DNA of 64,000 nucleotides from Streptomyces sp. NRRL B-24484 (GCF_000717715.1 NZ_JOAI01000017.1:74882-138881); one strand, 5' to 3'. Positions 7,165-15,957 are shown, numbered from the stretch's first letter. The notes: generated by a model from the letters alone, not told the origin. Numbers and translations: made by a program.

Positions 7165-8676
7165 TCAGTGCTCGGCGGGGCAGAGGGTGTCGTGGTCGGG
7201 CCGGCGGCCGTCGACGAGGAACCGGGTGACCAGGCGGTCGCCGCAGGCGTTGCCGTGCGCGGCGTAGGCGTCGTGGCCGCCGGAGTCGACGCCGACCAGG
7301 CGGGCCCGGTCACCGAGGGCGGCCCGCAGGCGGAGGGCGCCGCTGTAGGGCGTGGCGGGGTCGCGCAGGTTCTGCACCATCAGGACGTTCGACGGGCCGT
7401 CGGGCGTGACCTCGGTCGGCGGTTCGGCGGGCTGCTGCGTCCAGAAGGCGCAGGGCACCACGTTCACCGGCATGCCGGCGGTCAGCGGGTGCGCCGTCCG
7501 GTCGGCGGTGACGGCGCGGGCGTAGGCGTCGGCGGATCGGGGCCAGCGGACGTCGTTGCACAGGGTGGCGACGGAGACGGCGACGGTGTTCTGCACGGCG
7601 GCGTCCGGCGGGGTTGCGGCGGCGGGCAGTTCGCCGCGGCCGTCGGCGGCGAGCATCAGCCGGGCGAGCCGGGGGAAGCGGGCGTCGTCGTAGAGGGCGT
7701 CGAGCATGGCGGCGCGCAGGGCGTTCCCGTCGAGGCGGGCCGGGTTGGCGCCGGGCCAGGGCAGCGGGGCGGCGTCCAGGCGGGCGGCGAGCCGCAGGAA
7801 CTGCTCGCGCACCTGCTGCGGCGTGTCGGCCAGCCGGAGATCGCCGGCGGCGGGGCCGGAGGACCAGGCGGCGAAGTCCGGGAAGCGGTCCTCTGCGCCC
7901 TGGGCGTACGCCGCCAGCCAGCCGCGCTCGACGCGGCGCGGGTCGGGGTCGTCGTTGCTGTCGAGCACGATCCGGTCGGTGCGCCCGGGGAACACGGTGG
8001 CGTACACCGCGCCGGCGTAGGTGCCGTAGGAGACGCCCCAGGCGGAGATCCGGCGTTCGCCGAGGGCCTGCCGGATGCGGTCCATGTCGCGGGCCTCGGT
8101 GCGGGTGCTGATGCTGCGCAGCACCGGGCCGCCGTTGCGGGTGCAGGCGTCGGCGATCCGGCGGGCGGCGGCGAGGTTGCCCGTGACGGAGCCGTCCGGG
8201 GCCGGCCAGGGCATCACGGTGGTCATCGACAGGTCCTCGTGGGCGAGGTGGCAGTCGACGGGGCTGCTGCGGCCGACGCCGCGCGGGTCGAAGCCGATCA
8301 GGTCGTAGCGGTCGAGGACGGACTGCGGCAGCCGCCGCACGGCGCTGGTGGGGCCGTTGAGGCCGGAGTTGCCGGGTCCGCCGGGGACGATGAGCAGGGC
8401 GCCGCGGCGCAGTTCGGGGCGGGCGGCGTTGATCCGGGAGACCGCGAGGCCGATCTGCGGGCCGTCCGGACGGCCGTGGTCGAGCGGCACATCGAGCGTG
8501 GCGCACTGCTGGCGGCTGTCGGCCGCGGTGTCGGCGCAGGCGCCCCAGGCGAGCGGGCTCGGCCCGGCGGACTGCGTGGCCGGCGGCGCGTCCGGGAGGG
8601 TGGCGGCGCTCGCCGGCACGGCGGTTCCGAGGAGGGCGAGGAGCGCGGCGGCGGCCGCGGCGTGAACGATTCGCAT
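7165..8676 (-). CDS. secreted alpha/beta hydrolase, tripeptidyl-aminopeptidase (TAP) type
   Basis: 503 residues. A signal peptide (HAAAAAALLALLGTAVPASAA) starts at the chosen ATG; 27 further in-frame codons upstream are ignored because they would bury it. The oxyanion region LLIVPGGPGNSG, the nucleophile elbow GVSYG at about residue 213 and a C-terminal SGGHDAYAAHGNACG His region match the S33 TAP-like peptidases and related proteases of Streptomyces. Two Cys-rich stretches suggest disulfides, consistent with export. The family removes N-terminal peptides from secreted proteins or hydrolyses esters; which applies is unknown. A strong match to the family overall. Confidence 0.9.
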   Translation of the reverse strand: MRIVHAAAAAALLALLGTAVPASAATLPDAPPATQSAGPSPLAWGACADTAADSRQQCATLDVPLDHGRPDGPQIGLAVSRINAARPELRRGALLIVPGGPGNSGLNGPTSAVRRLPQSVLDRYDLIGFDPRGVGRSSPVDCHLAHEDLSMTTVMPWPAPDGSVTGNLAAARRIADACTRNGGPVLRSISTRTEARDMDRIRQALGERRISAWGVSYGTYAGAVYATVFPGRTDRIVLDSNDDPDPRRVERGWLAAYAQGAEDRFPDFAAWSSGPAAGDLRLADTPQQVREQFLRLAARLDAAPLPWPGANPARLDGNALRAAMLDALYDDARFPRLARLMLAADGRGELPAAATPPDAAVQNTVAVSVATLCNDVRWPRSADAYARAVTADRTAHPLTAGMPVNVVPCAFWTQQPAEPPTEVTPDGPSNVLMVQNLRDPATPYSGALRLRAALGDRARLVGVDSGGHDAYAAHGNACGDRLVTRFLVDGRRPDHDTLCPAEH

Positions 8677-8940
8677 GCCGAACAGTCTTCGCGCCCGGAC
8701 CGCCCGGAACGATCCGGCCGCCCCCCGGACCCGCCCTGATGCCGCCCTCCCCCACACCCGGGGGCCTGCCCCACCCCCGGCCGGCCGAAAGGCTCCTGAC
8801 TGTTGATCGGTTCACGGCGACGAGGTCCGGCCTCCTCCGTGTCGGCGACACGCACGACGGCCATCCATCGTGTACGACGAACTGAACGGGGTCCAGGGGC
8901 GTCTCAGGCAGGGACAGATGTCCGACGGAGGGAGACCGGC

Positions 8941-9867
8941 ATGACGACGACGGGGAAGCGTACGAGCCGACGGGCGGTCCTGGGGATGGGGGCCGGGACG
9001 GTTCTGGCGGCCGCGGTGGCGACGGGTGGGCGGGCTGCTGCGGCGAGCGGGGTACCGCAGGACGGGGGCGGGGTCGGCCGGGCGCTGGCCGCTCTGGAGC
9101 GTGAGCACGGCGCCCGGCTGGGCGTGTTCGCACGGAACGCGGTGACGGGCGCGCAGGTGCGGTACCGCGCGCACGAGTTGTTCCCGATCTGCTCGGTGCA
9201 CAAGATCGTGACGGCGGCCGCCGTGCTGCGGGACCTCGACCGGGACGGGGAGGTCCTCGCCCGGCGCATCCGCTACACGGCCCAGGACGTCGCCGACTCC
9301 GGCTACGCTCCGGTCACCGGTACTCCCGAGCACCTGGCGGCGGGCATGACGGTCGCCGAGCTGTGCGCGGCGGCGCTCGACCACAGCGACAACGCCGCCG
9401 ACAACCTGCTGCTCCGCGAGCTGGGCGGCCCGTCGGCGATCACCCGCTTCTGCCGGTCGGTCGGCGACCGGGTGACGCGCCTGGACCGGTGGGAGCCGGC
9501 GCTGAACTCCGCCGAGCCGGGACGGGTGACCGACACGACCAGTCCGGCCGCCATCGCGCGGACGCTCACCGACCTGGTCCTCGGCACCGCGCTCGCACCG
9601 CGGGACCGGCGGCAGCTGACCACCTGGATGCTCGGCAACACCACCGGCGCCGCCCGCCTGCGCGCCGGCCTCCCGTCCGACTGGGCGCTGGCGGACAAGA
9701 CGGGCACCGGCAGCTACGGCACCACCAACGACGTCGGGATCGCCTGGACCGCAGACCGGACGCCCGTGGTCCTTTCCGTCCTGTCCACCGGGCCGGAGCC
9801 GTACGCCACCGCCGACGAGGCTCTGATCGCCGGTACCGCCGCCCTGCTGGTCCCCGCGCTCCGCTGA
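8941..9867 (+). CDS. bla: class A beta-lactamase
   Basis: 308 residues. A twin-arginine-type signal is present (TSRRAVLGMGAG) followed by an Ala-rich hydrophobic stretch. All class A active-site elements are visible: Ser85-Val-His-Lys88 (SxxK), Ser149-Asp-Asn151 (SDN), Glu185 in WEPALN (the omega-loop Glu) and Lys253-Thr-Gly255. The enzyme hydrolyses beta-lactams outside the membrane by an acyl-Ser intermediate. The SxxK box uses Val-His rather than the Thr-Phe usual in many class A enzymes. A ribosome site (GGAGGGAG) precedes the ATG at 8941. No regulator is adjacent; a very stable hairpin follows the stop. Confidence 0.95.
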   Translation: MTTTGKRTSRRAVLGMGAGTVLAAAVATGGRAAAASGVPQDGGGVGRALAALEREHGARLGVFARNAVTGAQVRYRAHELFPICSVHKIVTAAAVLRDLDRDGEVLARRIRYTAQDVADSGYAPVTGTPEHLAAGMTVAELCAAALDHSDNAADNLLLRELGGPSAITRFCRSVGDRVTRLDRWEPALNSAEPGRVTDTTSPAAIARTLTDLVLGTALAPRDRRQLTTWMLGNTTGAARLRAGLPSDWALADKTGTGSYGTTNDVGIAWTADRTPVVLSVLSTGPEPYATADEALIAGTAALLVPALR

Positions 9868-9869
9868 CC

Positions 9870-9913
9870 GCCCGCCTGCCGGGACGGGCCGCCGCCCGGC
9901 CCGGCAGGCGGGC
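9870..9913 (+). terminator. strong hairpin after bla
   Basis: Perfect 14-bp arms GCCCGCCTGCCGGG / CCCGGCAGGCGGGC with a 16-base loop that can pair further, starting 2 bases after the beta-lactamase stop. Typical U-less actinobacterial terminator. Confidence 0.85.
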
Positions 9914-9951
9914 GGAGCGAGGCACCGCAAGGCCGGAACGCCCCCTTGTCC

Positions 9952-9974
9952 GTACAGCGATCCCTTATCTGTAC
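9952..9974. promoter_or_regulatory. inverted repeats upstream of the small secreted protein
   Basis: GTACAG / CTGTAC arms, 11 bases apart, followed at 9984-9999 by a second perfect repeat CCTACC-GGCG-GGTAGG. Both lie in the noncoding gap before the gene at 10123 and could be operator or leader structures. No promoter was firmly identified. Confidence 0.35.
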
Positions 9975-10122
9975 GCCCCCCCGCCTACCGGCGGGTAGGA
10001 CACAGGTCCGACGGCGGGGGCAGAGTCGTCCCAAAGTACGAGGTGATGCGGATCGGACGCTTGCCAGGCTTGTCCAAGTGCATTCGCACTCCGATCATTC
10101 CCCGTTCGTTTCGAGGACTTTG

Positions 10123-10467
10123 ATGAACCGTTCGCACAGGATCACCCGCCTCACCGTTTCGCTCGCCGGCGTCGTGGCCGCCGGCGCCACCCTCTTCGCC
10201 GCGCCCGTGGCCGAGGCCGCCCCCGGCGGCCCGAGCGGCTGCACCGCCTACGTCTCCCACGACAACGAGCACAACGCCGTCGGCTGGTGCACCCGCGGCA
10301 GTGGCACCTGGTACGTCAAGGCCAAGTGCGCCGGTCCGGGCCGGGTCAACGGCCCGTACCTCGGTTCCGAGGGCAAGCGCTCGCGCGGCATGGAGCAGGC
10401 CTCCGTGCTGAGCTGCGGCAGCAACGGCTGGCCGATCGAGATGACCGTCACCAAGATCAACCCGTGA
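10123..10467 (+). CDS. small secreted four-cysteine protein
   Basis: 114 residues. A clear signal peptide (LTVSLAGVVAAGATLFAAP, then VAEAA) leaves a mature protein of about 80 residues with four Cys (SGCTAY, GWCTRG, KAKCAG, LSCGSN), suggesting two disulfides. It is rich in Gly, Ser and aromatic residues. I do not recognise the family; small exported proteins of this shape are common in Streptomyces. GAGGA lies 6 bases before the ATG. It is monocistronic with a hairpin terminator after the stop. Confidence 0.8.
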   Translation: MNRSHRITRLTVSLAGVVAAGATLFAAPVAEAAPGGPSGCTAYVSHDNEHNAVGWCTRGSGTWYVKAKCAGPGRVNGPYLGSEGKRSRGMEQASVLSCGSNGWPIEMTVTKINP

Positions 10468-10472
10468 CGGCG

Positions 10473-10492
10473 GGGACCGGCCCGCCGGTCCC
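10473..10492 (+). terminator. short hairpin
   Basis: Perfect 8-bp stem GGGACCGG / CCGGTCCC with a 4-base loop, extended by a bulged GCG/CGC, just after the small secreted protein gene. Confidence 0.6.
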
Positions 10493-10635
10493 GCTCCGCA
10501 CCTGACCGGCCGGGTGACTGCGCGTCCGCAGGAGCCCGGCCGGATCTGCGCCCGACGACCGTCCGTCAGGGGGCAGGAGCGGGCGGCCGCAGTGTCCGGT
10601 CGCAGGTTTCGCCGATTCTCCGAGTTCCGCCGCGA

Positions 10636-10658
10636 TTCAGGTCAGGGGCTGACCTGAA
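10636..10658. promoter_or_regulatory. 23-bp perfect palindrome upstream of DinB gene
   Basis: Arms TTCAGGTCAG / CTGACCTGAA match perfectly around GGG. It lies 55 bases upstream of the DinB-family start, where a promoter would be; a TAACGT hexamer at 10666-10671 could be a -10. The size and symmetry fit an operator for a dimeric regulator (MerR, TetR or GntR type). No candidate regulator gene is adjacent. Confidence 0.6.
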
Positions 10659-10713
10659 CGGTCCCTAACGTGGAACCCGACCGACAGAGCAGTACCGACG
10701 GAAGGCGCACACC

Positions 10714-11280
10714 GTGACCGAGATCCGCACCATCGACGAGACCACTGCCGCGGCCACCACCGCCGCGGACGCGCCCACCGGCGAGCGGGCGGACCTGCTG
10801 GTGGCACTGGCCAAGCAGCGCCACTTCCTGCGTTTCACCACCCGCGACCTCACCGACGAGCAGGCCGGGCAGCGGACCACCGCGAGCGAGCTGTGCCTGG
10901 GCGGCCTGATCAAGCACGTCGCCTCGGTGGAGCGGACCTGGGCGGCCTTCATCGTGGACGGCCCGTCGGCGATGCCCGACTTCACCGCGATGACCGAGGC
11001 GGACTTCGCCCGCCGGGCCGACGAGTTCCGGATGCTGCCGGGTGAGACGCTCGCCGGTGTGCTCGCCGCGTACGAGGAGGTCGCCCGCCGCACGGACGAC
11101 CTGGTCGTCGCCCTGCCGGACCTGGACGCCGCGCAGCCGCTGCCGAAGGCACCGTGGTTCACCGACGAGAAGTGGTCGGCCCGCCGCGTCCTGCTGCACG
11201 TCGTCGCCGAGACCGCGCAGCACGCCGGCCACGCCGACATCATCCGCGAGTCCCTCGACGGCTCGAAGAGCATGGGCTGA
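10714..11280 (+). CDS. DinB/DUF664 family protein
   Basis: 188 residues. Four-helix bundle features of the DinB/MDMPI superfamily: a conserved His in GGLIKHVASVERTW, and a C-terminal VLLHVVAETAQHAGHADIIRE with the His pair that normally holds a divalent metal. Relatives include bacillithiol/mycothiol-dependent transferases, so a mycothiol-dependent detoxification role is possible but unproven. The GTG start follows GGAAGG. The first 25 residues are Thr/Ala-rich and may be disordered. A 23-bp palindrome lies just upstream, suggesting tight transcriptional control. Confidence 0.88.
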   Translation: MTEIRTIDETTAAATTAADAPTGERADLLVALAKQRHFLRFTTRDLTDEQAGQRTTASELCLGGLIKHVASVERTWAAFIVDGPSAMPDFTAMTEADFARRADEFRMLPGETLAGVLAAYEEVARRTDDLVVALPDLDAAQPLPKAPWFTDEKWSARRVLLHVVAETAQHAGHADIIRESLDGSKSMG

Positions 11281-11466
11281 CCGCAGCCCCACGCGTGCGT
11301 GGCCCCGTCCGCTCCGATGCCGGGCGGGGCCGCGCACGCGCGAGGAGCCGGAGGCGGGCGGGCCCGCGCGGTCCGGCGGTCGCCGGCCGGGCCGGCGTGG
11401 TCCGGGATCGGTCACAGTCCGCCCGTCCGTGGCGTGGGACGCCCGGGCCGCGGCTAGAACACCGCC

Positions 11467-13449
11467 ATGACGACAGTGCTCGGCACCACCGCGTCCCCCT
11501 GGCAACCCTGCGGAGAAGGGGCGTCGACCGGCGACCCGGCGGGCTGCCCGGGCGTGCGCGCCGGCTCCGGCACCCGGTGCCTGCGCCACATGGCGGACGC
11601 GGACCGCACCGCCCTTCTGGGCACCCTCGCCCCCGGCAGCAGCCTCGACCTGCGCGGCACCACGCTGGACGAGCACCTGCTGCGTGCGCTCCGCTCCGCG
11701 TGCACCGACACCGGGACGGGACGTCCCCGCTTCGGGCGGGTCGACTTCACCCGGGCGGTCTTCACCGGCGAAGCCCCGTTCGACTCGGCGGACTTCGACG
11801 ACGCCGCGGTCTTCACCGCGGCGACCTTCACCGGCACCGCCCGGTTCGACGCGGCCTCCTTCGCCCGGGACGCCTGGTTCAACGAGGCCGTGTTCAGCGG
11901 CGACGCCCGGTTCAACGAGGCGACCTTCCACAGCGACGCCCGGTTCAACGCGACGGCCTTCGCCCGGGACGCCTGGTTCGACCTGGCCGTCTTCACCGGC
12001 ACCGCCCGCTTCGGCGCCGCCGCGTTCGCCCGCACCGCCTGGTTCGACTCGGCCGTCTTCACCCGCACGGCCCGGTTCGACAAGGCGGCGTTCACCGGCG
12101 AGGCCTGGTTCGACACGGTCGAGTTCGTCCGCGACGCCCGGTTCGACGCGGCGCGGTTCCACGGCACCGCCCGGTTCACCGGGGCCCGCTTCACCCGTAC
12201 GGCCCGCTTCGACGCGGTGGCCTTCACCGGCACCGCGCTGTTCGACGCCGCCCTCTTCACCGGAACCGCCCGGTTCGACGCGGCCGCCTTCGCCGGCACG
12301 GCCCGATTCGACCGGGCCACCTTCGAGGGCCTGCAGCACCTGGGCCCGCTGGTCTGCGCCGGCACCGTCGGCTTCGGCAGCGCCCGCTTCACCGGGTCGC
12401 AGGTCACCGTCGAGGCGTCCGCCGCCGCCGTGACCTGCGAGCGCGCCTCCTTCGAGGGCTCGGCGGTGCTGCGCCTGCGGTACGCGACGCTGCAGCTGAG
12501 CCGCGCCACGCTGTCCGCCCCGACCGCGGTTCAGCTCTGGCCCGTGCCGTTCGACGGGCCGGACGGCGCCGCGCTCGACGAGGGTCTGCTCGCCGCGGGC
12601 GGTGCCCCGGCGGAGGTCCGGCTCGCCTCGCTGGAGGGCGTGGATGCGGCCCACCTGGTCCTCACCGACGTCGATCTGAGCCGGTGCCAGTTCACCGGCG
12701 CCTTCCACCTGGACCAGATCCGGATCGGCTTCGGCTGCCGCTTCGCCCGCCCGCCGGCCGCCCCGCACCGTCGCGGCCCCTTCCCCGCCCGCTGGTCGCC
12801 GCGGAAGGTCCTCGCCGAGGAGCAGCACTGGCGGGCGCAGCGGGGGGGGGCGGGGGGCCGGGGGTGGCCGGCGGGGCCCCACCGGGGGACGCCCGAGCGG
12901 GAGGCGGGGCCGGAGGACCTGGCCGGGGTGTACCAGCAGCTGCGGAAGGCGTTCGAGGAGGCGAGCAACGAGCCGGACGCGGCGGACTTCTACTACGGCG
13001 AGATGGAGATGCGCCGGCACGACCGGCGGCGGCCGGGGGCGGAGCGCCGGTTGCTGTGGCTGTACTGGCTGGCGTCCGGCTACGGGCTGCGGGCCTCCCG
13101 GGCGCTCTCCTGGCTGCTGGCGGCGATGGCGACGACCCTGCTCCTGACGGTGCTGTTCGGGCTGCCGGACGACGCGCCGGACCCGCGGACCGCCGGGACG
13201 TACGGCGGCGGCACCGTGACGCTGGCGACGAGGACGCCGGACCCGGTGCTGTCGCTCCCCTGGTCGCGGCGGGTCACGGAGGAGCGGGCGGGGAAGGCCG
13301 CGCTGGTGGTGGTGAACTCCGTGGTGTTCCGGTCCAGCGGGCAGAACCTGACGCTGCCGGGGACGGTGGTCGAGATGGCGTCCCGGATCGGTGAGCCCGT
13401 CCTGCTCGGTCTCGCCGCGCTCGCCGTCCGCAGCCGGGTCAGGCGGTGA
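11467..13449 (+). CDS. pentapeptide-type repeat solenoid with C-terminal membrane segment
   Basis: 660 residues. Residues about 95-290 contain some 17 copies of an 11-residue unit of the form FxGTARFDAAxF, with Phe spaced alternately 6 and 5, which should build a right-handed beta-helix like pentapeptide-repeat proteins. After a variable region comes a helical linker (VYQQLRKAFEEASNEPDAADFYYGEMEMRR), a transmembrane helix near residue 550 (LSWLLAAMATTLLLTVLFGL) and a second hydrophobic segment at the C-terminus. The linker-plus-membrane architecture is shared by many actinobacterial pentapeptide proteins. The role is unknown. A G-rich stretch at 12841-12866 encodes Gly/Arg filler and is a place where base-calling could be unreliable. 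Confidence 0.85.
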   Translation: MTTVLGTTASPWQPCGEGASTGDPAGCPGVRAGSGTRCLRHMADADRTALLGTLAPGSSLDLRGTTLDEHLLRALRSACTDTGTGRPRFGRVDFTRAVFTGEAPFDSADFDDAAVFTAATFTGTARFDAASFARDAWFNEAVFSGDARFNEATFHSDARFNATAFARDAWFDLAVFTGTARFGAAAFARTAWFDSAVFTRTARFDKAAFTGEAWFDTVEFVRDARFDAARFHGTARFTGARFTRTARFDAVAFTGTALFDAALFTGTARFDAAAFAGTARFDRATFEGLQHLGPLVCAGTVGFGSARFTGSQVTVEASAAAVTCERASFEGSAVLRLRYATLQLSRATLSAPTAVQLWPVPFDGPDGAALDEGLLAAGGAPAEVRLASLEGVDAAHLVLTDVDLSRCQFTGAFHLDQIRIGFGCRFARPPAAPHRRGPFPARWSPRKVLAEEQHWRAQRGGAGGRGWPAGPHRGTPEREAGPEDLAGVYQQLRKAFEEASNEPDAADFYYGEMEMRRHDRRRPGAERRLLWLYWLASGYGLRASRALSWLLAAMATTLLLTVLFGLPDDAPDPRTAGTYGGGTVTLATRTPDPVLSLPWSRRVTEERAGKAALVVVNSVVFRSSGQNLTLPGTVVEMASRIGEPVLLGLAALAVRSRVRR

Positions 13450-13609
13450 CCGCGGCCGGCCGGTCGCGGTGCGGCGGGCACCGCGGGCTCCCCCGGCGCG
13501 GGTCTGCCGTTCGGACGAGGCCGCGGCGGTTCGGGTACGCCTGGGGGCGGAGTGCGGATGGTCCTGCGGGTCGATGGCGGGCGGCGGGGTGCGCCGTATC
13601 GTCGGTGCC

Positions 13610-14266
13610 ATGAGCCGAAGACTGCATCTGGCCGCCTACCTGCTGGCCTTCGACACCCGCGCCCAGTCGCTGCAGGACCGTACCCGAGCGGGCTTCCTGC
13701 TCCGTGCGGCCGCTCTCGCCGAACTCGCCCACCGGGGTGCCGTCGTCGAGGACGGTGCGGGCCGGGTGGCGGTGGTCTCCGCCGACCCCGTGGGGGACGG
13801 TGTGCTGGACGCGCTGGTCACGGAACTGGCCGGACGTCCGCGCACCTGGAAGGCGTGGATCCGACGGGACCGCGACGCCACCCTGGAGGCGGTCGAGGAG
13901 CAGCTCGCGGTGCTCGGCATCATGACCATGGCGGACCGCAACCCGTACGGCCCGGTGGCGCCGCACCGCACGGTCACGATGGACGATCCGCGGGAGGCGC
14001 TGGACCTGCAGGTGCGGGTGGCCGAGCTCGTGCGCGGCGGCGAGCCGGTCGCCGGGGCTCCGTACGCGGATGCGGCCCTGGCGGCGCTGGCCGCCCACGG
14101 GCACCTGCGGCTGGTCCTCACGCGCCACGACCGGAAGGCCCACGCCGACCGCATCACCGCCCTGACCGGTCGGCTCGCCGACCGTGCGCCGGGGCTGGCC
14201 AAGGCGGTGTCCGGGCTGAACCTGACCATGATCGCCGCCCAGGGCGGGGCGGGCGGCGGCGGGTGA
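13610..14266 (+). CDS. GPP34 (GOLPH3-like) family protein
   Basis: 218 residues, close to the family's usual length. It begins LHLAAYLLAFDTRAQSLQDR and contains repeated helical LLRAAALAELAHRGAVV, then VLGIMTMADRNPYGPVAPHR, typical of bacterial GPP34 proteins related to the Golgi phosphoinositide-binding protein GOLPH3. Streptomyces encode many paralogues of unknown function, often linked to membrane or antibiotic-responsive loci. The start at 13610 is the first ATG giving the conserved N-terminus. It stands alone. Confidence 0.88.
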   Translation: MSRRLHLAAYLLAFDTRAQSLQDRTRAGFLLRAAALAELAHRGAVVEDGAGRVAVVSADPVGDGVLDALVTELAGRPRTWKAWIRRDRDATLEAVEEQLAVLGIMTMADRNPYGPVAPHRTVTMDDPREALDLQVRVAELVRGGEPVAGAPYADAALAALAAHGHLRLVLTRHDRKAHADRITALTGRLADRAPGLAKAVSGLNLTMIAAQGGAGGGG

Positions 14267-14410
14267 CGACTCCCCCGGGCCGGGGCGGCCCGGGGGTGCC
14301 TCGGGGGCTCCCCTTGACCGCCCTGCGGACGGCCGCGCACGGGGCCGGACGCAGGACGGGATGCGGGGTGCGGGGGCGGGGTGCGGGGGCGGGGTGCGGG
14401 CCGGACGCGG

Positions 14411-15298
14411 TCACGGGTAGCCGAACGGCTGCAGGATGGGTCCGCAGACGTGCCACTCGTCGCCGCCCTCGCTGGCGTGGTGGTCGAGGTGGGCGCACCA
14501 CCAGAGCACCAGGTCCTGGCCGTCGATGCCTTCGCCGGTGGCCTGCGTCAGGATCTGGTCGTCCAGCGACGTCCCCAGCCTCCCCCGCAGGTCCTCGGCT
14601 CCGTGGTAGACGAGCACCGCCGCGTCCATGCGGCCGAACCCGTCGGCGACGCCGTCGAACGGGCCCGGGGCGATCAGGTACCCCGTCGTCCGGCCCAGCG
14701 GGTTCGACTTGTTCAGCACCGCGTAGGTGCTCCGCGGTGTGCGCGCGACCACCGACTCGGTGCCGTACGGGAGCCAGCCGGGGCCGTAGCCCCAGTCGGT
14801 GCTGACCTGCAGGTGCTCCAGCGCGAGGTTGTTCGCGGCGCCTACGATGTCGAAGTCGAAGCGCCAGTACGCGTGGTGCCGGTGGTTGTACGGCGCCTGG
14901 AGACCGGCGCTGTACAGCTGCGGCAGGATGATTCCGTCGCTGCGGAAGATCCACCGGTTGGTCAGCCGGTAGGCGCCGATGGTGTGGTAGCTCTCGACCA
15001 CGAGGAAGCGGTAGGCGGGATTCGTCCCCTCGTAGACCTTGACCGGCCCCTGCATGTTCCCGCTGCTCAGGGCGTCCTTGTACGGGCCGGCCGGGCCGTC
15101 GTACTGGACGCGGATCATCGGCAGGCTCGCCTTGTAGAGGACCTTCTGGCCCTTGTAGCGGATGTCGGTGAAGGCGATCGCCTCACTGTCCCCGTCGACC
15201 ACGTTCCACTGGAAGGTCCACACCGGGGCCTCCGGTGGCCACTGCACCAGGCCGCCGGACGACCTGAGGGCGGTGCCGGACAACGATTGCACGGTCAT
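14411..15298 (-). CDS. copper amine oxidase catalytic-domain-like protein, altered cofactor motif
   Basis: 295 residues. The order of motifs follows the copper amine oxidase catalytic domain: VWTFQW...TDIRYKGQKVLYKASLPM, then VQYDGP (candidate base Asp67), RFLVVESYHTIGAYRL, RWIFRSDGII, NHRHHAYWRFDFDI and a C-terminal LVLWWCAHLDHHAS. Candidate copper ligands are His139, His141 and His273 or His274. The Asn-Tyr-Asp/Glu motif whose Tyr becomes topaquinone is Ala-Tyr110-Arg here. The domain is about 100 residues shorter than usual. It overlaps the upstream gene by 4 bases (ATGA), so the two are translationally coupled. It may be a non-canonical oxidase or a binding protein. Confidence 0.7.
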   Translation of the reverse strand: MTVQSLSGTALRSSGGLVQWPPEAPVWTFQWNVVDGDSEAIAFTDIRYKGQKVLYKASLPMIRVQYDGPAGPYKDALSSGNMQGPVKVYEGTNPAYRFLVVESYHTIGAYRLTNRWIFRSDGIILPQLYSAGLQAPYNHRHHAYWRFDFDIVGAANNLALEHLQVSTDWGYGPGWLPYGTESVVARTPRSTYAVLNKSNPLGRTTGYLIAPGPFDGVADGFGRMDAAVLVYHGAEDLRGRLGTSLDDQILTQATGEGIDGQDLVLWWCAHLDHHASEGGDEWHVCGPILQPFGYP

Positions 15299-15957
15299 GA
15301 GGACGCCTCCTGGGGTACCCGGCCGGCCGTCACGACGTCCCGGTCGGTGAGGTCGACAACGGCGTAGGCGGTCGGCAGACGCTTGTCCCGGGGCCCGAAC
15401 CTCAGGTCGACGAGCCGGTGCCCGTACCGCGGGTCACGGAAGTCGGCCTCCTCGACGATGAGGCCCATGCCGGTGTCGAGGTCGACGCCGGAGTCCGCCA
15501 GGCCGCCGGCGTCGCGGAGCAGGTCCAGGGCCTGGCTGCGTTCCGCGTCGGCCAGGGGAGGCTGGCGGTTCTCCGTCCTGACCTCCAGGACCCGTGCGGT
15601 GTCGAGGTCGACCATCACCTCGACGGTCAGGCCGTCGGTGTAGTTGTAGACGGTCACCAGCGGGTATTCGCTGTTCCGTCCGGTCGCGGCCGTTCCCACG
15701 CCCAGGACGTCGCAGCGTTTGCCGGCCGATTGCCGTCCGACCTCGTCGGAGGCGAGCGCCACCTCCACCGCACGGCGGGTGCCGTCGTCGGTGAGGTTGG
15801 ATTCCGTCGGTTCGAACTCGACCGGCTTGGTGGGCACCTTCGGCAGGTACGCGTGGAAACTCTTGGTGTCGGTGAACGGCGGGTCGATGACGGGGCCCAG
15901 GTCCACCACGTCGACGCGCAGGAGTTCGGGTGGCGGGAGGCTGAAATCGTCAGGCAT
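15295..15957 (-). CDS. amine oxidase N-terminal-domain-like protein
   Basis: 220 residues, no signal peptide. The middle reads YPLVTVYNYTDGLTVEVMVD, then LDTARVLEVRTENRQPPLADAERSQA, the layout of the small N2/N3 domains that precede the catalytic domain in copper amine oxidases (a strand pair, a DL...G-V turn, then a Pro-rich stretch and an E/R-containing helix). Its stop overlaps the start of the catalytic-domain-like gene, so together they look like one oxidase divided into two polypeptides. AGAGGGA precedes the ATG. Assignment rests on pattern similarity and gene order. Confidence 0.6.
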   Translation of the reverse strand: MPDDFSLPPPELLRVDVVDLGPVIDPPFTDTKSFHAYLPKVPTKPVEFEPTESNLTDDGTRRAVEVALASDEVGRQSAGKRCDVLGVGTAATGRNSEYPLVTVYNYTDGLTVEVMVDLDTARVLEVRTENRQPPLADAERSQALDLLRDAGGLADSGVDLDTGMGLIVEEADFRDPRYGHRLVDLRFGPRDKRLPTAYAVVDLTDRDVVTAGRVPQEASS

